A stretch of DNA of 64,000 bases from Sthenelais limicola (GCA_942159475.1 OW804095.1:90285740-90349739), one strand, 5' to 3'. Shown: positions 43,560-56,390, counted from the stretch's first letter. The notes: generated from the letters alone by a model not told the origin. Program-made: numbers and translations.

Positions 43560-44766
43560 CAAAGCCAATCAAAGCCAATGACAATCAACACCGGCAACGG
43601 ACCCTTTGCGCCCACCAGAATCAGATGTCCTGCCTGAAAGCAAGTCAGTATGAAGCTTCCCAACCAGGTCATGACAAGTAGAAATATCTGACATTTCCTC
43701 CGCAAGGATATCGGAGCAGTAGAAGGCAGATTGCAGAACCCATCATGTTTCAAAAAGTTTGTATCATCAAAACTCAACTCACATTCTCCATGTCCGCCAT
43801 GACAGTTCTCAGTCAAAGCTTGTAAGGGGAGGCTTGGAATGACGTCACTGGGACTTCCCCTGGAATCCCTGCCTATTTGACATCCTAAAGCATGGTGATT
43901 CCCTCTACATTTATGACAAACATTTTGAGTATTACAACCATCACAGCTGTGATAACTGTAATAATAGCATATATCAGTGGGAAGTCACTAGTGACTATGG
44001 CTGGATGATTACCACTAGATTGAGCTTGACTCTGTGTAGAACGGCGTTGATAACTGCCAATAAAAGCACACCCCACCACAATCTGTAGTCCTGGGACTAT
44101 CGTAGGAGACTCCCCATTCACAAATGAGTTAATGATTTCCCAATCGAGCTCCTCATAGTAATCTCTGTCAATGTATTCTCTCCTACCTGAGTGCTTTGCG
44201 ATGACAGACATGCGACCTAAGTAGGTTGCAAGATCCCCACTGGTCGCCAACAAATGACAAGTAATGAGTGTCATCCCATACCTCCCGTACCCCAGATTCA
44301 ACTTAGTGTGATCAACGCTTTTTAAAGGAGTACCAGACATTAGATGTTGAACATGAAATTCTGGACAGAAAAAACTACCTCTTTTCACAGTGGAGCTAGT
44401 AGGGTCTAAAGACTGAGCAAGGTTCTTTATGGCAGCAGTAATGGTGTTGGCCCCCACAGCATAGGGCAAGGTACCTGGCTGCCCAGCCGTCACTTGAGCT
44501 GTCAAACCCCTGTATAAAGTAGCAGAGGAGGCATACATTGATGACTGTGCAGTGCAATACATAGGCGTCACAGGGGAAGTCACAGCAGTTGGGTGAGTAG
44601 AGCTAGCAGTAGTAACAGATGGGGCTGACCCAAACCCAGTCCAACTGGTTTGCTGACCATACAATGCATTTGGTTTCTGACCTGGTATAGACGTTCCCAG
44701 CAGCAGAGTTGACAAGTTATCCAGTTTAGTATGTTGACTAGACAATTCCGCCTGGTTCTGCCACAC
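43560..44766 (-). pseudogene. gag: Gag-like fragment of a second DIRS/Ngaro-group element
   Basis: An open minus frame runs from 44766 (start outside a clear ATG context) with Ser/Thr/Pro-rich residues 1-120, then a folded-looking region (FFCPEFHVQHLMSGTPLKSV, YGMTLITCHLLATSGDLATY, EELDWEIINSFVNGE). The frame shifts near 43970, after which the next frame gives a Cys/His cluster (CDGCNTQNVC, HKC, NHHALGC) like the one in the gag of the element at 32311-39083. A downstream MADMEN start at about 43802 is similar in position to the RT frame of that element. The RT itself is not present. This looks like a truncated copy of a related lineage. Confidence 0.6.
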
Positions 44767-44769
44767 TGT

Positions 44770-46020
44770 TTTATAGATAGTGGAGCAAGTGGAGAAGCAT
44801 CTGGGCTAGATGTGTCAGACGGTACAGTTCGGAGTTTGGATACAGTTCGGAAGTTTCATAAATTGTTTTAACCTTTTTTACTTCTAAATATTGAACTTAA
44901 AATTGTTCCCAAGGAAATTTTGTGATTTTGTCTAACCATTCTAATTTTAAACTGTCATCCAGTAGAGGGTTGATGCCGCTATAGAAAAGGTACTATCCAT
45001 AAGAGTTGGTGACGTAGTAAAGAATTTATTAACTTCACTGTCAGAACTAATGCAGCATTGTCATGGATATTGATTTTATGAGGTTTTACTTACATAAAAA
45101 TGATTGAACAATAATTATCTATAAAATTATAAAATACTGCCTATACAAAAACTAAACTAGAAGGCTAGATCAAGACAAATATAGGACAGCTCCTTCTACA
45201 GCCAGAAAGTAAAAACCGATATTATGCACTGCAAAGAAAGAAAAATATAAATACAAGGAAACACAAGAAATGAACACTGCCACGATATGACCATTACATA
45301 CTTTCATTATTTATAAGTGTTTTACATTTTATATTTCATTTATATAGATGGTCTTTACCATGCTTCTCCCGAATTTATGTTATGGACTGCCTGGAAGATC
45401 TACAGAGAAGAAGGTCTTGTCCATTTCAAGATTTGATTCATTGTATAAGCAAACTATAACTGATTGATGTATATGTAAACTGAATGAAAGTTCCATAATA
45501 ATAACAATATTTGATAGATACTTCTTATTTTTCTGTGAATTCTTCCACCTTAAATCTAAAGTGCTGATGTTAGGTGACATAGCTTACCCCAAATTTAACT
45601 GTTTCTAATGCTTGTTCCCTAAAACAATTATTTTGGGATATAGTTTTTTGACATTTACTATCTCAAAGTCATTTGACTGCATGACCAACATGAAAAACAA
45701 GGAATTAATTATACAGTTCTTAAAAATTCAATACTATATTTTCATAATCCCCATACCATCCCCAAAAATCACATTTTTCTGAGTAAAAAGCCCCTAAATA
45801 GTGTTCCCCTAGTACAATCAACTATTACGTTGCCAAAAAGTAGCAACTTCATGGGAATGAATCATTATTTAGCCATTATTTAGTAAGTTGAATCAGCCAG
45901 TATGCGGTAATAAGCGAAGCCACTCCAGAAAAGGAGAATAAGGGAACCAGACATAATGCACCAAAACTTTGGTCAATTGACCTTCAATGGATTGTTAACA
46001 AACTCAACAGATAGATAGAA
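44770..46020. other. AT-rich intergenic DNA, no gene seen
   Basis: No motif-bearing frame and no strong repeats. Confidence 0.4.
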
Positions 46021-46160
46021 GAATGTGGTGCTTGGGACATTTTTGCACTGGCCGAGATGTTTGTTTTTTTCTTGGCCCACAAGCCGATAGGCGAGTGGGT
46101 TACGGAAAAAAACAAACAAACATCAAGGCCAGTGCAAAAGTGTCCTGAGTACCACATTCG
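46021..46160. repeat. Long hairpin / foldback, 60-bp arms
   Basis: GAATGTGGTGCTTGGGACAT at the left pairs with the complement of GTGTCCTGAGTACCACATTC at the right. The arms continue through TTTTGCACTGGCC and GATGTTTGTTTG to GGCCCAC/GTGGGTT around a loop of about 15 bases. There are only a few mismatches. Foldback element or hairpin-RNA source; no coding content. Confidence 0.8.
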
Positions 46161-46236
46161 AATTTAGGTTCTATATTAATTCCCACATTGCTATGTTCAA
46201 GTATGTTGTGAATTATCAATTTGCCCAGAGATTCGG

Positions 46237-46817
46237 TGTTCTAGTATAAATGATGAAGTCAGAGAAGTCGGTTGGATGGTTATCACAGGCCAGGCAGCAA
46301 GGTGTGTCCTTAGCTAGCGCTGGGGCTTTATTTTATAGTCACAAAGTTAATTATTCATTAGCATCAATTGGATCTTAGCAATGCGCCCCTGGCGTCGTAC
46401 GCTTATGATTGGCTCAGAGGGATCCTTCTACCCCATGAACATGACCTCCCAGCGCTCTCCCACGCCAAGGTCATGCGCAGTTCACATGATAGCTGGTCCC
46501 TTGCCCTCAACCCCCCCTCCCCTCCCATTATCCTTGACCCAAGCATGAAGCATCCCCTCCCTCCCCCAGTCCCTTCCCCCCACCCACTAATGAGTTTAGC
46601 ACAGGGAACACTAGATAATTCTATTTCTGGTTGCTAAGACAATCAAACAGGTACACACACAACAACAGGTGTGCAGCATTACCGCTCTCCCCCGCTCCAC
46701 CCAGGTCCCGCGTGGTGGTCGAGGCCCAGGCGGAGGGCAGGGGGGGGGGGGAAGAGGGGTAGGGGGAATGGCCATTTTAGCTGGTAAATTCAACCCAAAA
46801 GAATACAATTCTTTACA
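46237..46817 (-). repeat. Diverged solo LTR related to the Ty3-type element
   Basis: About 570-580 bp ending in TTCTTTACA, the same terminal word as the LTRs at 3988 and 12722. It contains the same TATAAAATAAAG on the minus strand (at about 46326-46337) followed by an AATTATTCAT stretch, and similar C-rich blocks in the right half. The left end is uncertain (TGTTCTAG at 46237 or TGATGAAG at 46251), and no target duplication is evident. No internal region accompanies it, so a solo LTR is the best reading. Confidence 0.45.
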
Positions 46818-46819
46818 AT

Positions 46820-49800
46820 GTATTCAATATTCAATTGCTATATTCAACAAATACAGGCATCTTGACTTTGACTTAGGTTGGGACCAGCCTCCTAAAGCCC
46901 AGGAGAAAGCTGTGATCTGATTGGTTGATCATATAATCTTGCTTTGGTTCAATAATATATCATCAAAGGCTTAGTTTTCAACAAAGTCCAACTCCAAGTT
47001 CAAGATGATATGATTTTGTTTTCACAATCAGAAAAGTGAATAACTCAATGAATACAACTTTGTATAACAAACATACATGAAACATGTATAGATCTGTGTA
47101 TACATGAACTAGGTTATGGTCAGTGAAGCGCCAACATGACAGCTCTAGGCCTAGGCCCTGCCAAGCACAGCAGCTCCCTGTGACAGTTGTCTCTTATGAT
47201 TTTCATTTGTAACTTATAATTTCAACTTTATTTGTCATTAATTTTACACATCTGTAAAGCTATCGACAAATACAAATGTATAGCTTCAAAAACCTATTCA
47301 AGATCGGAGTTCCAAGCAGACAACTACAATATGGTCATCGACTGTATCAACCAATGGGAGTGTTTGTTACTACTCCCACACCTAACGCATGGGATTTTGC
47401 CACACTACTCCCGCCCATACAAGTTGTAAGTGGTACATACACCAACGTGGAATAAAAAGTAGAACAACTTAGCATTCCAGTATATCAAGCGCCTCATCCA
47501 ATAAAGCCTTCGCTTTGATATTACCTGCGTCGTTTGTTTAGGTTCTTAGGGTATCAACACAATTTTACCACAAATAACCAAGGTGATGAATACTTTCATT
47601 CATATTAGTTTTTCACACTGATATATAGATATGGTGGCTTTCATAATCCACCTTTATCCGTAATCCACCTTTATCCATTTTTCCTCTTTTAAAATGATTG
47701 TGATAGATCAATCTGTTGCAGGGTTGCCTCATTGCTGAGGAAATTTTAGTCAGTAATTCCCAGTGCACTTATCACTCCAAGAATTAATGGAATTCCCTTT
47801 GTTTTTTCCTGTTGTTTATCTTATTTTCATTTGGCTTTTCTGTGTTTTGCATTCCCATCCGATTTAGATGCGAAACTGGCTTTGTGCTCGAATGTCCAGA
47901 AGGAGAATCTCCACTGAATTTTAATTTTTAAATAACCCATCAATGTCTGTTCAATTCCATCGTGTCTGTGTTGTTTCTGTCTACATCTTTAATTGCTTAA
48001 AATGGTGAGTTTACGACTGGAACGATTAATGATATGGATTGGTAGTGAAGACCATTCATTAAAAATAAATAAGGCCCGTTCATAACAAAAGGATCTTGAA
48101 GTAGATCTTGTGCGTTATACAGGATCAGCCCTATTACAAATTAAATAACGCCATAAAGCAAAAATCTGTCCTTTCCATGACTAATTAATGTGCAACACAA
48201 ACAGATCTTCTTCTTATGTGAGATATGAAATATCTGGGTTATCGATATTTATAATTGCTTACATAATGAAAAAAGACAGTATGGCTTGGGTTGTTCCATG
48301 CTTGAAGTATCGTCCACTTTGAAAATGTTTGAATGCACATGTTTTATTAAAGGTGTTTTAACCAGTGTACGGTCCTTAAAGCAACGCTGATTGAAAAACT
48401 GGAATTTTGCTGCCTGCGCACAATTGATTTTTGATAAATTGCATTCTCAGATCCTGGGGAAGCAATTTTCTGACAGAAGTAGTAGAAGGGAGAGAACCAA
48501 TCTACTGTTCTTGCACCATCATTATTAATTCCAAGACACATTTTTATAAGTACGGGAAGCCAAGGATGCCACAAGTTTGTAAAATTCATTGGGGAAACGC
48601 ATTCAGCGGCGTTTTATTCTCATGAAGATTGAAACTGTGATACAAATACACTCAGTATTTTTTATTTACTGAGTTAACCCTTTCAAGCCAACCTTCCCCA
48701 GGGATTCTTTTTTATGTATTGCTATGCCTCCTATATCTTAATAAAACAACAACTTGACACTTATTTTGGACATTAAATCCAGCTAATATCATCTAAAAGC
48801 ATTTTGGATGGAGATTCCAATTTTGATACAGTGATGTACGAATTATCAGTTACCATGGCAAATTACTGTGTTTTTAAAATTTACTTTATTTCTTTTCATT
48901 TCAAAGAATTATACTTGATATACCATCTAATTAGGTAGAGATCAAGATTGGTCTTCTCATTGGGAACATTTCGATAGCAAACACTTTAGGTGCTCCATTG
49001 ATCTATGTTTCTTTGGAAACACCATGTGCTCCTGATGCTATTGATTGATGCTATTGATTGATGCTATTGATTGATGCTATTTAGATACTGATATGAAGAA
49101 CTATGGGAACAGATACCTCAGTATAGAATTCTAGAAATTGACCCTTTAAGTTTTGTTCTCATGCTGAAGTCGTTCTAAATGATTCAACAGTTAAATTAGA
49201 TATATATTACACGATTTCATGAGCTTGTTAGTAACCAAATTGAGAACCGTGACTACTGAAATTAGTGAAACCAAAGTTTTAGATTCGTGGTTGCTATGGT
49301 AACAGTGCTAGCCCAATTTCAAAGCAATTTATACTTCTGAATTCTCCTCATTTTGAGTTTTCATCTAATATCCACATGACTATATCAGATTTGTATTTTT
49401 ACAAATATTTTTTTAGGTCTTGGAGGTCAGTCAGTCCCCACGTCCCACTGTACTATATCATGCCTCACTTCTCCCTATATATCGTCTGGGGATGTATGGG
49501 ATGAATATAGCTGTCAACACCTCAATACCATTTTGTGTCTTTTTTATTGCTTGTGTTAAGGCACATCTGCTCATTTTTATCATCATATTAAAGGCACAAC
49601 TGAGAGATCACCAGTGCGAATATAAAAGACAGTGCGCATTTGGGGTGCAGTTATAATTCACACAAGTTTCCCTATATGATGAATGGAAAAGAGCGGCAAC
49701 TGAAATGATAATGTTGAAATCATGTCTGCGTTCAATAGATTTCGCTTGCAATCTCTTATTTTAATCAACTAGATCACAATAGTAATATCGCTCCTTCGTC

Positions 49801-50450
49801 CCATTCATTACTATTATTGATCGACGAAAATGACAATCTAAACTACCACTTTGTTCCATTAATCGTAATGGCCACCTGGGTTCTTAATCAAATAATTTCT
49901 TGCGCTGGGTACGCTCAAAATAAGATACTTACCTTTGAACTTTAAATAGATAGAATTGTACCCGCCTCAATGAATAGAAATGGAATTTAAAGAAAGTCGC
50001 ATATTGTGAAGGCCCAAGGACAATGCTATGAATATGATATGTCCTTTATTAAAATTTGGAGATAAATGAGTCTATCCAACAAACGTTTGTGATAGGACTT
50101 TTGTTCCATAGTGATGTTATTCTTGTGTTGTATGTATTTTGTATATTGTTTATTTCCGAAGACAGTACATGATAAACGTATAGATAATTTACATCGGAAA
50201 TGGGTCGGTCCTCTTCTGTGGCAGCCACAGCTCTTCCAGAGGGTCCCTTAGACTAGACTTTTAAGTTACAATTAACGGTATACAGGGGTGCATAGATCAA
50301 TTCCCCTTATCAAGAGCTGTCGATGGTATACCACATTTATATGTGTATATCCAAACATCTTCTAGGGTAGATAATGTGCGTTTTATATGCATAAATTGCT
50401 TTAAAAATCTGACTTCTTCAATTTTGAATGCACATATATAGAATAAATAA
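46820..50450. other. AT-rich intergenic DNA, no gene seen
   Basis: About 3.6 kb without a motif-bearing frame. The only repeat noted is a 13-bp tandem run TGATGCTATTGAT at 49034-49082. Short frames at 48347-48625 and 49420-49656 show nothing recognisable. Confidence 0.4.
49034..49082 (+). repeat. Microsatellite, 13-bp period
   Basis: GATGCTATTGATT repeated almost four times in tandem. Confidence 0.8.
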
Positions 50451-51278
50451 TATGGCTGCATACATGGCTCTGTACACTGGAGTTATGATGTGGAATAAGT
50501 AGACATAAGAAGGGATGGCCTTGAACCACCAATAACGGGGGTTTATTTCACCATAACACATACATAGATAATGCAGTGAAAAAGAAAAAGAAATTCAAAC
50601 ATGTGTGGATGAATTGAGTGGGAGTTGTTGAATGAAGTGTTTACCTTATGGAAGGTAGGAGGGCATTATGAAGAGGTGTACAATGATTGAATAATAACAA
50701 GGGCATTGTTGGGGGCTTTACCTTGCTCCTGTTGCCAATATAGTCAGTGACGGTCACCTGCACATATCTGACTCTGTACGCTGGAGTTATGATATGGAAT
50801 AAGTAGACCTAAGAAGGGATGGCCTTGAACCACCAATAATGGGGGTTTATTTCACCAAACACAAGGCAAAACCATAGTCAGTCATGAAGAGATAAATTTT
50901 CCGCAATAATGAGTATCTCTATATTAATAAAATAAGGGTTTCCAGCCTTAAACTCCTATCTTCTCTGAAACCGCCGGCCAGATCTCCATTATATGTCACA
51001 TGCACATTGCCAAAAATGGTGCCGAGCCACTCCACTATGTTTCATTAACAAATTAGGGTTGGAAAGGGGTTAGGAATGGGTTTACATTGAGCACCCCTAT
51101 GCAGGGCCCCCAGCGCTGCAAAACAAACCTACACCAGGTTTCTGGGTCTCCCAAAGCATGACGTCATGGATGGGCACATCATTGCTTTACTACGGGATGG
51201 GAGTTGATATATTTCCACCGAATGGAGCATCGTTAGAGTTGAATCTTTGCCTCAGTCTTCAGCACTCTGTGTACGGTG

Positions 51279-51764
51279 TGTGAAATTAACTTTTTTTCTT
51301 TTCCCCCTACGTTGGCGGGTGAAATCAGAGATTTACCCGCCCACACAGAAATTTATCTGCCCACTAATTTAAATTACCTGAAAATGAAAGAGGGAGTGGG
51401 AGAGGGAATGGGAGAGGAAGAGGGAACGAGAGAGGAAGAACAAGTGGGAGAGGGAACAGGACCGAGACAAGGACAAGGCCCACCTACACAGAAATTTACC
51501 CACCCACTAATTACCTCACAATGAAAGAGGGAACGGGAGAGGGAGTGGGAGAGGGATTGGGACAGGGACAGGGACGGGGACAGGGAACGCAACAACAGCA
51601 CAACACTGAAGCATCTAAACAGAGTTCCATTTGTCGTATAAAGATACTAAGTTATAGAGACAACTTGAAAGAGAAAGTTAGTGGGAGAGGGAACAAGGAG
51701 AGATGAGGATGTGGGCCCCACTGTCCCACTAGCAAATCCCGTGCATAGCACGGGTAATTGCTAG
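51279..51764 (+). mobile_element. Non-autonomous Helitron-like element, 3' end well marked
   Basis: The right end has a perfect 7-bp stem, CCCGTGC-ATA-GCACGGG (51738-51754), then TAATTG and CTAG (51761-51764) followed by T, the Helitron 3' signature (hairpin, CTRR, insertion before T). The hairpin lies inside a larger near-palindrome from ACTAGCAA (51729) to TTGCTAGT. The body holds ACCCGCCCACAC motifs and a purine-rich tract, also found at 17991-18290. The 5' end is not defined. No helicase is encoded. Confidence 0.55.
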
Positions 51765-51875
51765 TCCACTTTTAATTTCATTTTCAGGGCTGGCATTTTA
51801 TACAATTCCACACACAAAGATTTCCAATTACCTCTTGATTTAATGTCTGATAAATGCATGCCTAAGGATGCCATA

Positions 51876-52205
51876 TCAGTAGCTCCTTCTCATCTCAAAG
51901 ACTGTGGAGAAAATACGCCACTGATACCAGCATGAGTAAGGTGAATGAGTAAGTACATGTGGGGAAGGTACTACGTGACCGACCCTTAGCAAAGTCCTAA
52001 ACAGGAAAAGGATCATTGACCACATAATGGACTCAGACGAAGAATGGTTGACACACCTAGACATCTTTAGTAAATGGCATGGAAGAAGGAGATCAGAGGG
52101 CGTTGGAGCAGACCCAGGTAGACAAATGATGCCCTTCAATACTGACTTGATGGCCAGGTGAGAGGGTGGCAGACAATCTAAGAAGCGATGTCTGGCACCA
52201 AACAT
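51876..52205 (-). pseudogene. Tyrosine recombinase fragment
   Basis: About 109 codons resembling the Ngaro recombinase at 34164-34735: SVLKGIICLPGSAPTPS matches the SVLRGIKKLPGSAPRPA of that copy, and LFRTLLRVGHVVPSPHVL matches its catalytic-Arg segment. The HxxR and Tyr parts were not found. It is a remnant of the internally deleted element around it. Confidence 0.78.
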
Positions 52206-52430
52206 GATGTGGATGAATTGAGTGGGAGTTGAGGAATGGAGTGTTTACCTTATGAAAGGTAGGAGGGCATTATGACGAGGCATGCGATGATTTGATAATA
52301 ACAAGGGCGTTGAGGTGTGTGTGTGTGTGGGGGGGGGGGGGGCGTGGGCGTGGTTCCCAAGTGGGCCTTGCCTAGCTCCTGTTGCCAATATAGTAGGTGA
52401 CAGTCACCTGCACATATTATTATCTTTGAC

Positions 52431-53327
52431 ACATTATAACATATTAAACTGACATAACATAATAATATATCAAGACTAATTTCTTAAAAAATAAATTGTG
52501 ATAAGAAAACTCTCTATAGTTATAGTATCAAATCAGGAGGCAGAAGGATAGGGGACACACCTTGATTGTCAAGATGAGAACCATCCTCAATCTGTGTGGC
52601 TTGGCTGAAAAAATAATTGTCAGATGTTTAATAAATGTACAGACAAATTCTTACAATGTTTGTGACATGCACTCAGAGTCAATGTCAATTTTACTAAGTC
52701 TATACCTGGTAAATGACTTCCCCCTAATCTATGCAAAATAAATGAACATGTTATAAAGTACAAAATATGGTAATGAATAGTAATAATGACTTACAAATAG
52801 ACGCCATAACAAGGAAAGTTGATTTTTGGACCACAAAACAATACTATTGCCTTTGATTCAAACATATTTATTATGTATATAATATGTGTATATGTGTAGT
52901 GAACCCCCGGTGGTCGCGCTCACCAATACGGAGCTGTAGGCTCTTCTACAGGTAGTTTATCAGTAAATGGTGACACTAGTTAACCAGCCTGCGATAACCT
53001 TCGGGCTATTACTTAGACAACCCAGGTTTGACATTCCTCTCAACTAAGGGAAAGTAAAACTGGACAACGATCTCTCTTTCCGTAGCTTTATTTCCCCCAC
53101 AGTGCTTACACAAGGTACATGGTCAGCCGGGCTAACCAAGACATCTAATGGAAAGGATTTCCGGAGTAGTCACAACTTCAGGCAGTACATAAACAAGGTG
53201 TGTACATGTAGATGGCAAGATACACTTTGTACAGGAATAAGTGAGACAGGAGATATGAAACACATCAACAATAGGCAATACAGTACGTATTCTGGTAAAG
53301 ACAGTTAGTTGATAGGTAACCTGTAAA
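52431..53327. other. Intergenic DNA, no gene seen
   Basis: No credible coding frame or strong repeats. A GC-richer patch around 52900-52930 has no recognisable role. Confidence 0.4.
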
Positions 53328-55115
53328 TGGCCATTTCCACCAATTTGACAACATTTGAGCCCCTAGCCCCCCCTCAGGACCCCAAAATAAAATCTTGCAT
53401 TAATAAGATGAGTTGTTATTTTTTATGAACCTTATATATGTGTGTATTGAACTGCCAAGTATGGAACCATTCTGATTATTAGTTATTTTTTACAGGGGGG
53501 TCGAAAAATAGCTCCCAAATAGGGAAAAAGGCCAAAAACAGCATGAAGATTAACAACATATCATGTGAATAAGAACATAAAATGCAACTAAAGTTAATAT
53601 TTTCATTTTATCTAGCACCATATCATATAATTTATGTAGGAATAGACTGCGAAATTAATATAAAATGAATAATGACAGTTAAAGTATAAAAATCTATCAC
53701 AAATTGAGCCTGGAAACAAGGATATATTTTCTGCCTCACTTATGTGCAGAGCCCAACAAAGTAATAAAAATATAAATATGAATAGAGTGGAAAACCATTC
53801 AATTTAAAAAGTGATAACATCTTACCAGACACTAATGTTTTTTTCCAGTAAGGACTTGTGTCTTAAACTTCATAATATATTAAATTTGAATGTTATAAAT
53901 GCAATATATTAATTTCAGGATACTCTCATGTACAGACATTGCTATGGGGAGCAAATGAAGATTAACAACATAAAATCATGAAAAAATAGCGATTTTAGAG
54001 CTTTTTACTGTCTGCTCTGTAGACACAATAGAGACAATCTACATATACAGATGCATCAGCCAGAGGATGACGATTCATGCCATATATAGTTTCATGTATC
54101 TAATGTCAATATTTCAGAAATTATATATATTTTACAGATAAAGATGCATTTATGAGAGCCATAGTCTCATCAATTCTCATCCGATTTTAATAACTCAAAA
54201 TTCACAGTAATGCTGACATCCTTGCGGTTCGTTTCGTGTATAACACAACTTTCTACTGTAATTATTCCCCCATCTACAAACGTTAAACGATAGTAATTGT
54301 TACTCATTTTCCCGTGACACATCACATTTGTATGTCGTTAATCTTCACATATGTCGTTAATCTTCAAACCTCATTTTCCTGTAATAAGCATGTAAAACCT
54401 AGTTGGAAATTCTAAGTATTGATATTTATAGACTGATATTACTCATAATTTATAATAAATATCAAATTTAAAGTTCATTATTAAATTGCTCTCTCAAAAA
54501 ACCATAAAATCGTTAATCTAGGGATGTCGTTAATCTTCATCACCCTGGGTTCCCACATGAGGCTGGCACCATGCATTTTGTCTGCTCAGGTCCAAGAAAA
54601 ACTCTAACCAATAATACTTTTAATGATCATTACCTATCAAATCCTGTGAGTTTTATCATTATTTGTGATTATTGGGTAATTTTCATTTTTTTTTTTTTAA
54701 ATTCCACTTTATTTGACACGGATGTCGTTAATCTTCATCAGGGGTACCCACATTTTGTTTTCATTATTTTGATGGCTTTTGGCCATTTTTTTGCAATTTT
54801 TTTTACAAAGATCATATTCACGTAACCTACTATCACAACATATAAATAAAAATGTTCAATTTTGAAGATTATTTAGAAATTTAGCAATTCCACGGACTAA
54901 TGGCAGTTAAAAAAACCGATTTTTGCCCCCAAAATGGGATTTTGAAATAAAAAAAAATTAAAAAATTGGGCTAAAAATGCCAAAAATGTGGTTCCACATG
55001 TTGGTAGAACCATCCATTCAAAAAAAATAATCAAATTATTGGTAATCGATTTAAGACCATTTTATCCCTTTCCATGGTTGGGGGCCAAATGTTGTCAAAT
55101 TGGTGGAATTGGCCA
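53328..55115. mobile_element. Non-autonomous 1.8-kb TIR element with GTYGTTAATCTTCAT repeats
   Basis: The left end (TGGCCATTTCCACCAATTTG then ACAACATTTG) is the reverse complement of the right end (AAATGTTGTC, AAATTGGTGGAATTGGCCA) with a few mismatches over about 40 bp. Inside, TGTCGTTAATCTTCA occurs directly at 54333, 54352, 54525 and 54723, and as its near-complement ATGAAGATTAACAACA at 53543 and 53955. The AT-rich body encodes nothing recognisable. It would need a transposase from elsewhere. Confidence 0.75.
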
Positions 55116-56390
55116 AATAGGGTAAAGCTCATATTTCCTTCATGGTAAAAACGGAACAGATCCGAAAGGCTTGAAAGGTTGAGCAAACACAGCTACAACC
55201 TCAATCTTGAAGGGAGTGCAATAGTGGAATTATGTAGGCCTATGTTTCAAATAGTCCATACACACAGCTACGCCGACCCTAAAGACATTTTCGCCTGACA
55301 GTAGGCCTACCCATTATTGGACAGGAAATTGTCCAAGCTTTAATTTGATATAAAATATGTTCCTGAATTCGTATGATTAGTCGTTCTGGCCTACCTTTCA
55401 TCCAGACATTTTTGTAAACAACTATGCCGATCAGGACGCAATATTTTAGGACGTAACATCACCTACTGCCATATACATTAGTTACGTGTCCTTAACAACG
55501 CTTTTCCCGTGCACAGAGCTCGGTGTGTTTCAGTCATTATATATACAGTAGGTGCGGTTTAACTTGTAATTTACTAACTGTATATATAATCATCATAAAA
55601 ATATTAATAACGCCGTTTTTCATGATGAACTGGATTAATATCATATTAATTTGGAGGGAGTGAATCATTGTTAGGTTGGGTTCAATCCAAAGGTACATTT
55701 ATCAAGAATAAGATTGGTTTTTATTGTTTAATTACGCTTTGAACACAGAACTAGAACTACTTTCTTGCCGAACAACGCTCGCGTATGGATATGTGTACTA
55801 CCTTCGGATTTTTGTTTTTCCTGCCTTGTAGACCTATCTACCACTGTTGCATTCAATGAGCCGTCACTCAACTTTCCATTTGCTGATGAAGCTGTAACAC
55901 AACCAGACAAATAGAATGCAAACCCAGTTTTTATCATTCAGAAATGTTTGTTGGCAGCAGGTGAGAGACGGTAGAGAGTGGGGAAACCACGCAGCAAGCA
56001 CACCATGCTAGTGTTTGTTATTTCAACTTTGACTTTGTTGACATCTGACTCAGTCTGATTTAGTCGTTAATTAAGATCTTACCTCCAAATCCTAATGAAC
56101 AGGTAACATAATCCATTGAGTTATCCTATTGGTAAAACGAGTCCCAACTCCTTTTGGTTTATACAAGCACAGAATAAACCTTGACAATTTAAAATATAGG
56201 CCTATTCGAAATACAAGCACAGTGCCAGTGGTAGAAACCTCCATAGATATGCACAACAGTTCCCGATGTGAACCATTCAAATCGTCAATCAAAGATATTT
56301 TTTGGATCTTTCTCTGTCAAATCTGTGTATAGTACAATGTCCATGTTCTATTCTTCGTCGTTGATGAAGAATAATCCAATGACAAATGAT
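55116..56390. other. AT-rich intergenic DNA with a small palindrome
   Basis: No credible gene. At about 55534-55588 ATTATATATACAGTAG and CTAACTGTATATATAAT form inverted arms around GTGCGGTTTAACTTGTAATT. The left arm plus loop recurs at about 62966-63005, just upstream of the LINE at 57417-62817. Confidence 0.45.

Larger units (their letters stand above)
50468..52417 (-). mobile_element. Second Ngaro-like element, internally deleted
   Basis: Repeat B (CTCTGTACACTGGAGTTATG) at about 50468-50552 and 50772-50856. Repeat A (GTGGATGAATTGAGTGGGAG to CACCTGCACATAT) at about 50605-50768 and 52209-52417. On the minus strand this gives A, a recombinase fragment, then B-A-B, the same architecture as the element at 32311-39083 with unrelated repeat sequences. 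Gag, RT and RNase H are missing: the recombinase fragment begins right beside the 5' A repeat. A Helitron-like end lies inside at 51764. Confidence 0.65.

Noticed and set aside
49420..49656. 78-codon plus frame with hydrophobic stretches
   Set aside because: Short, no recognised motif, no exon signals or neighbouring coding sequence.
52250..52432. Short minus-strand ORF at the edge of the second Ngaro-like element
   Set aside because: It reads through repeat A and a GT/G run; no motif and no counterpart in the other A copy.
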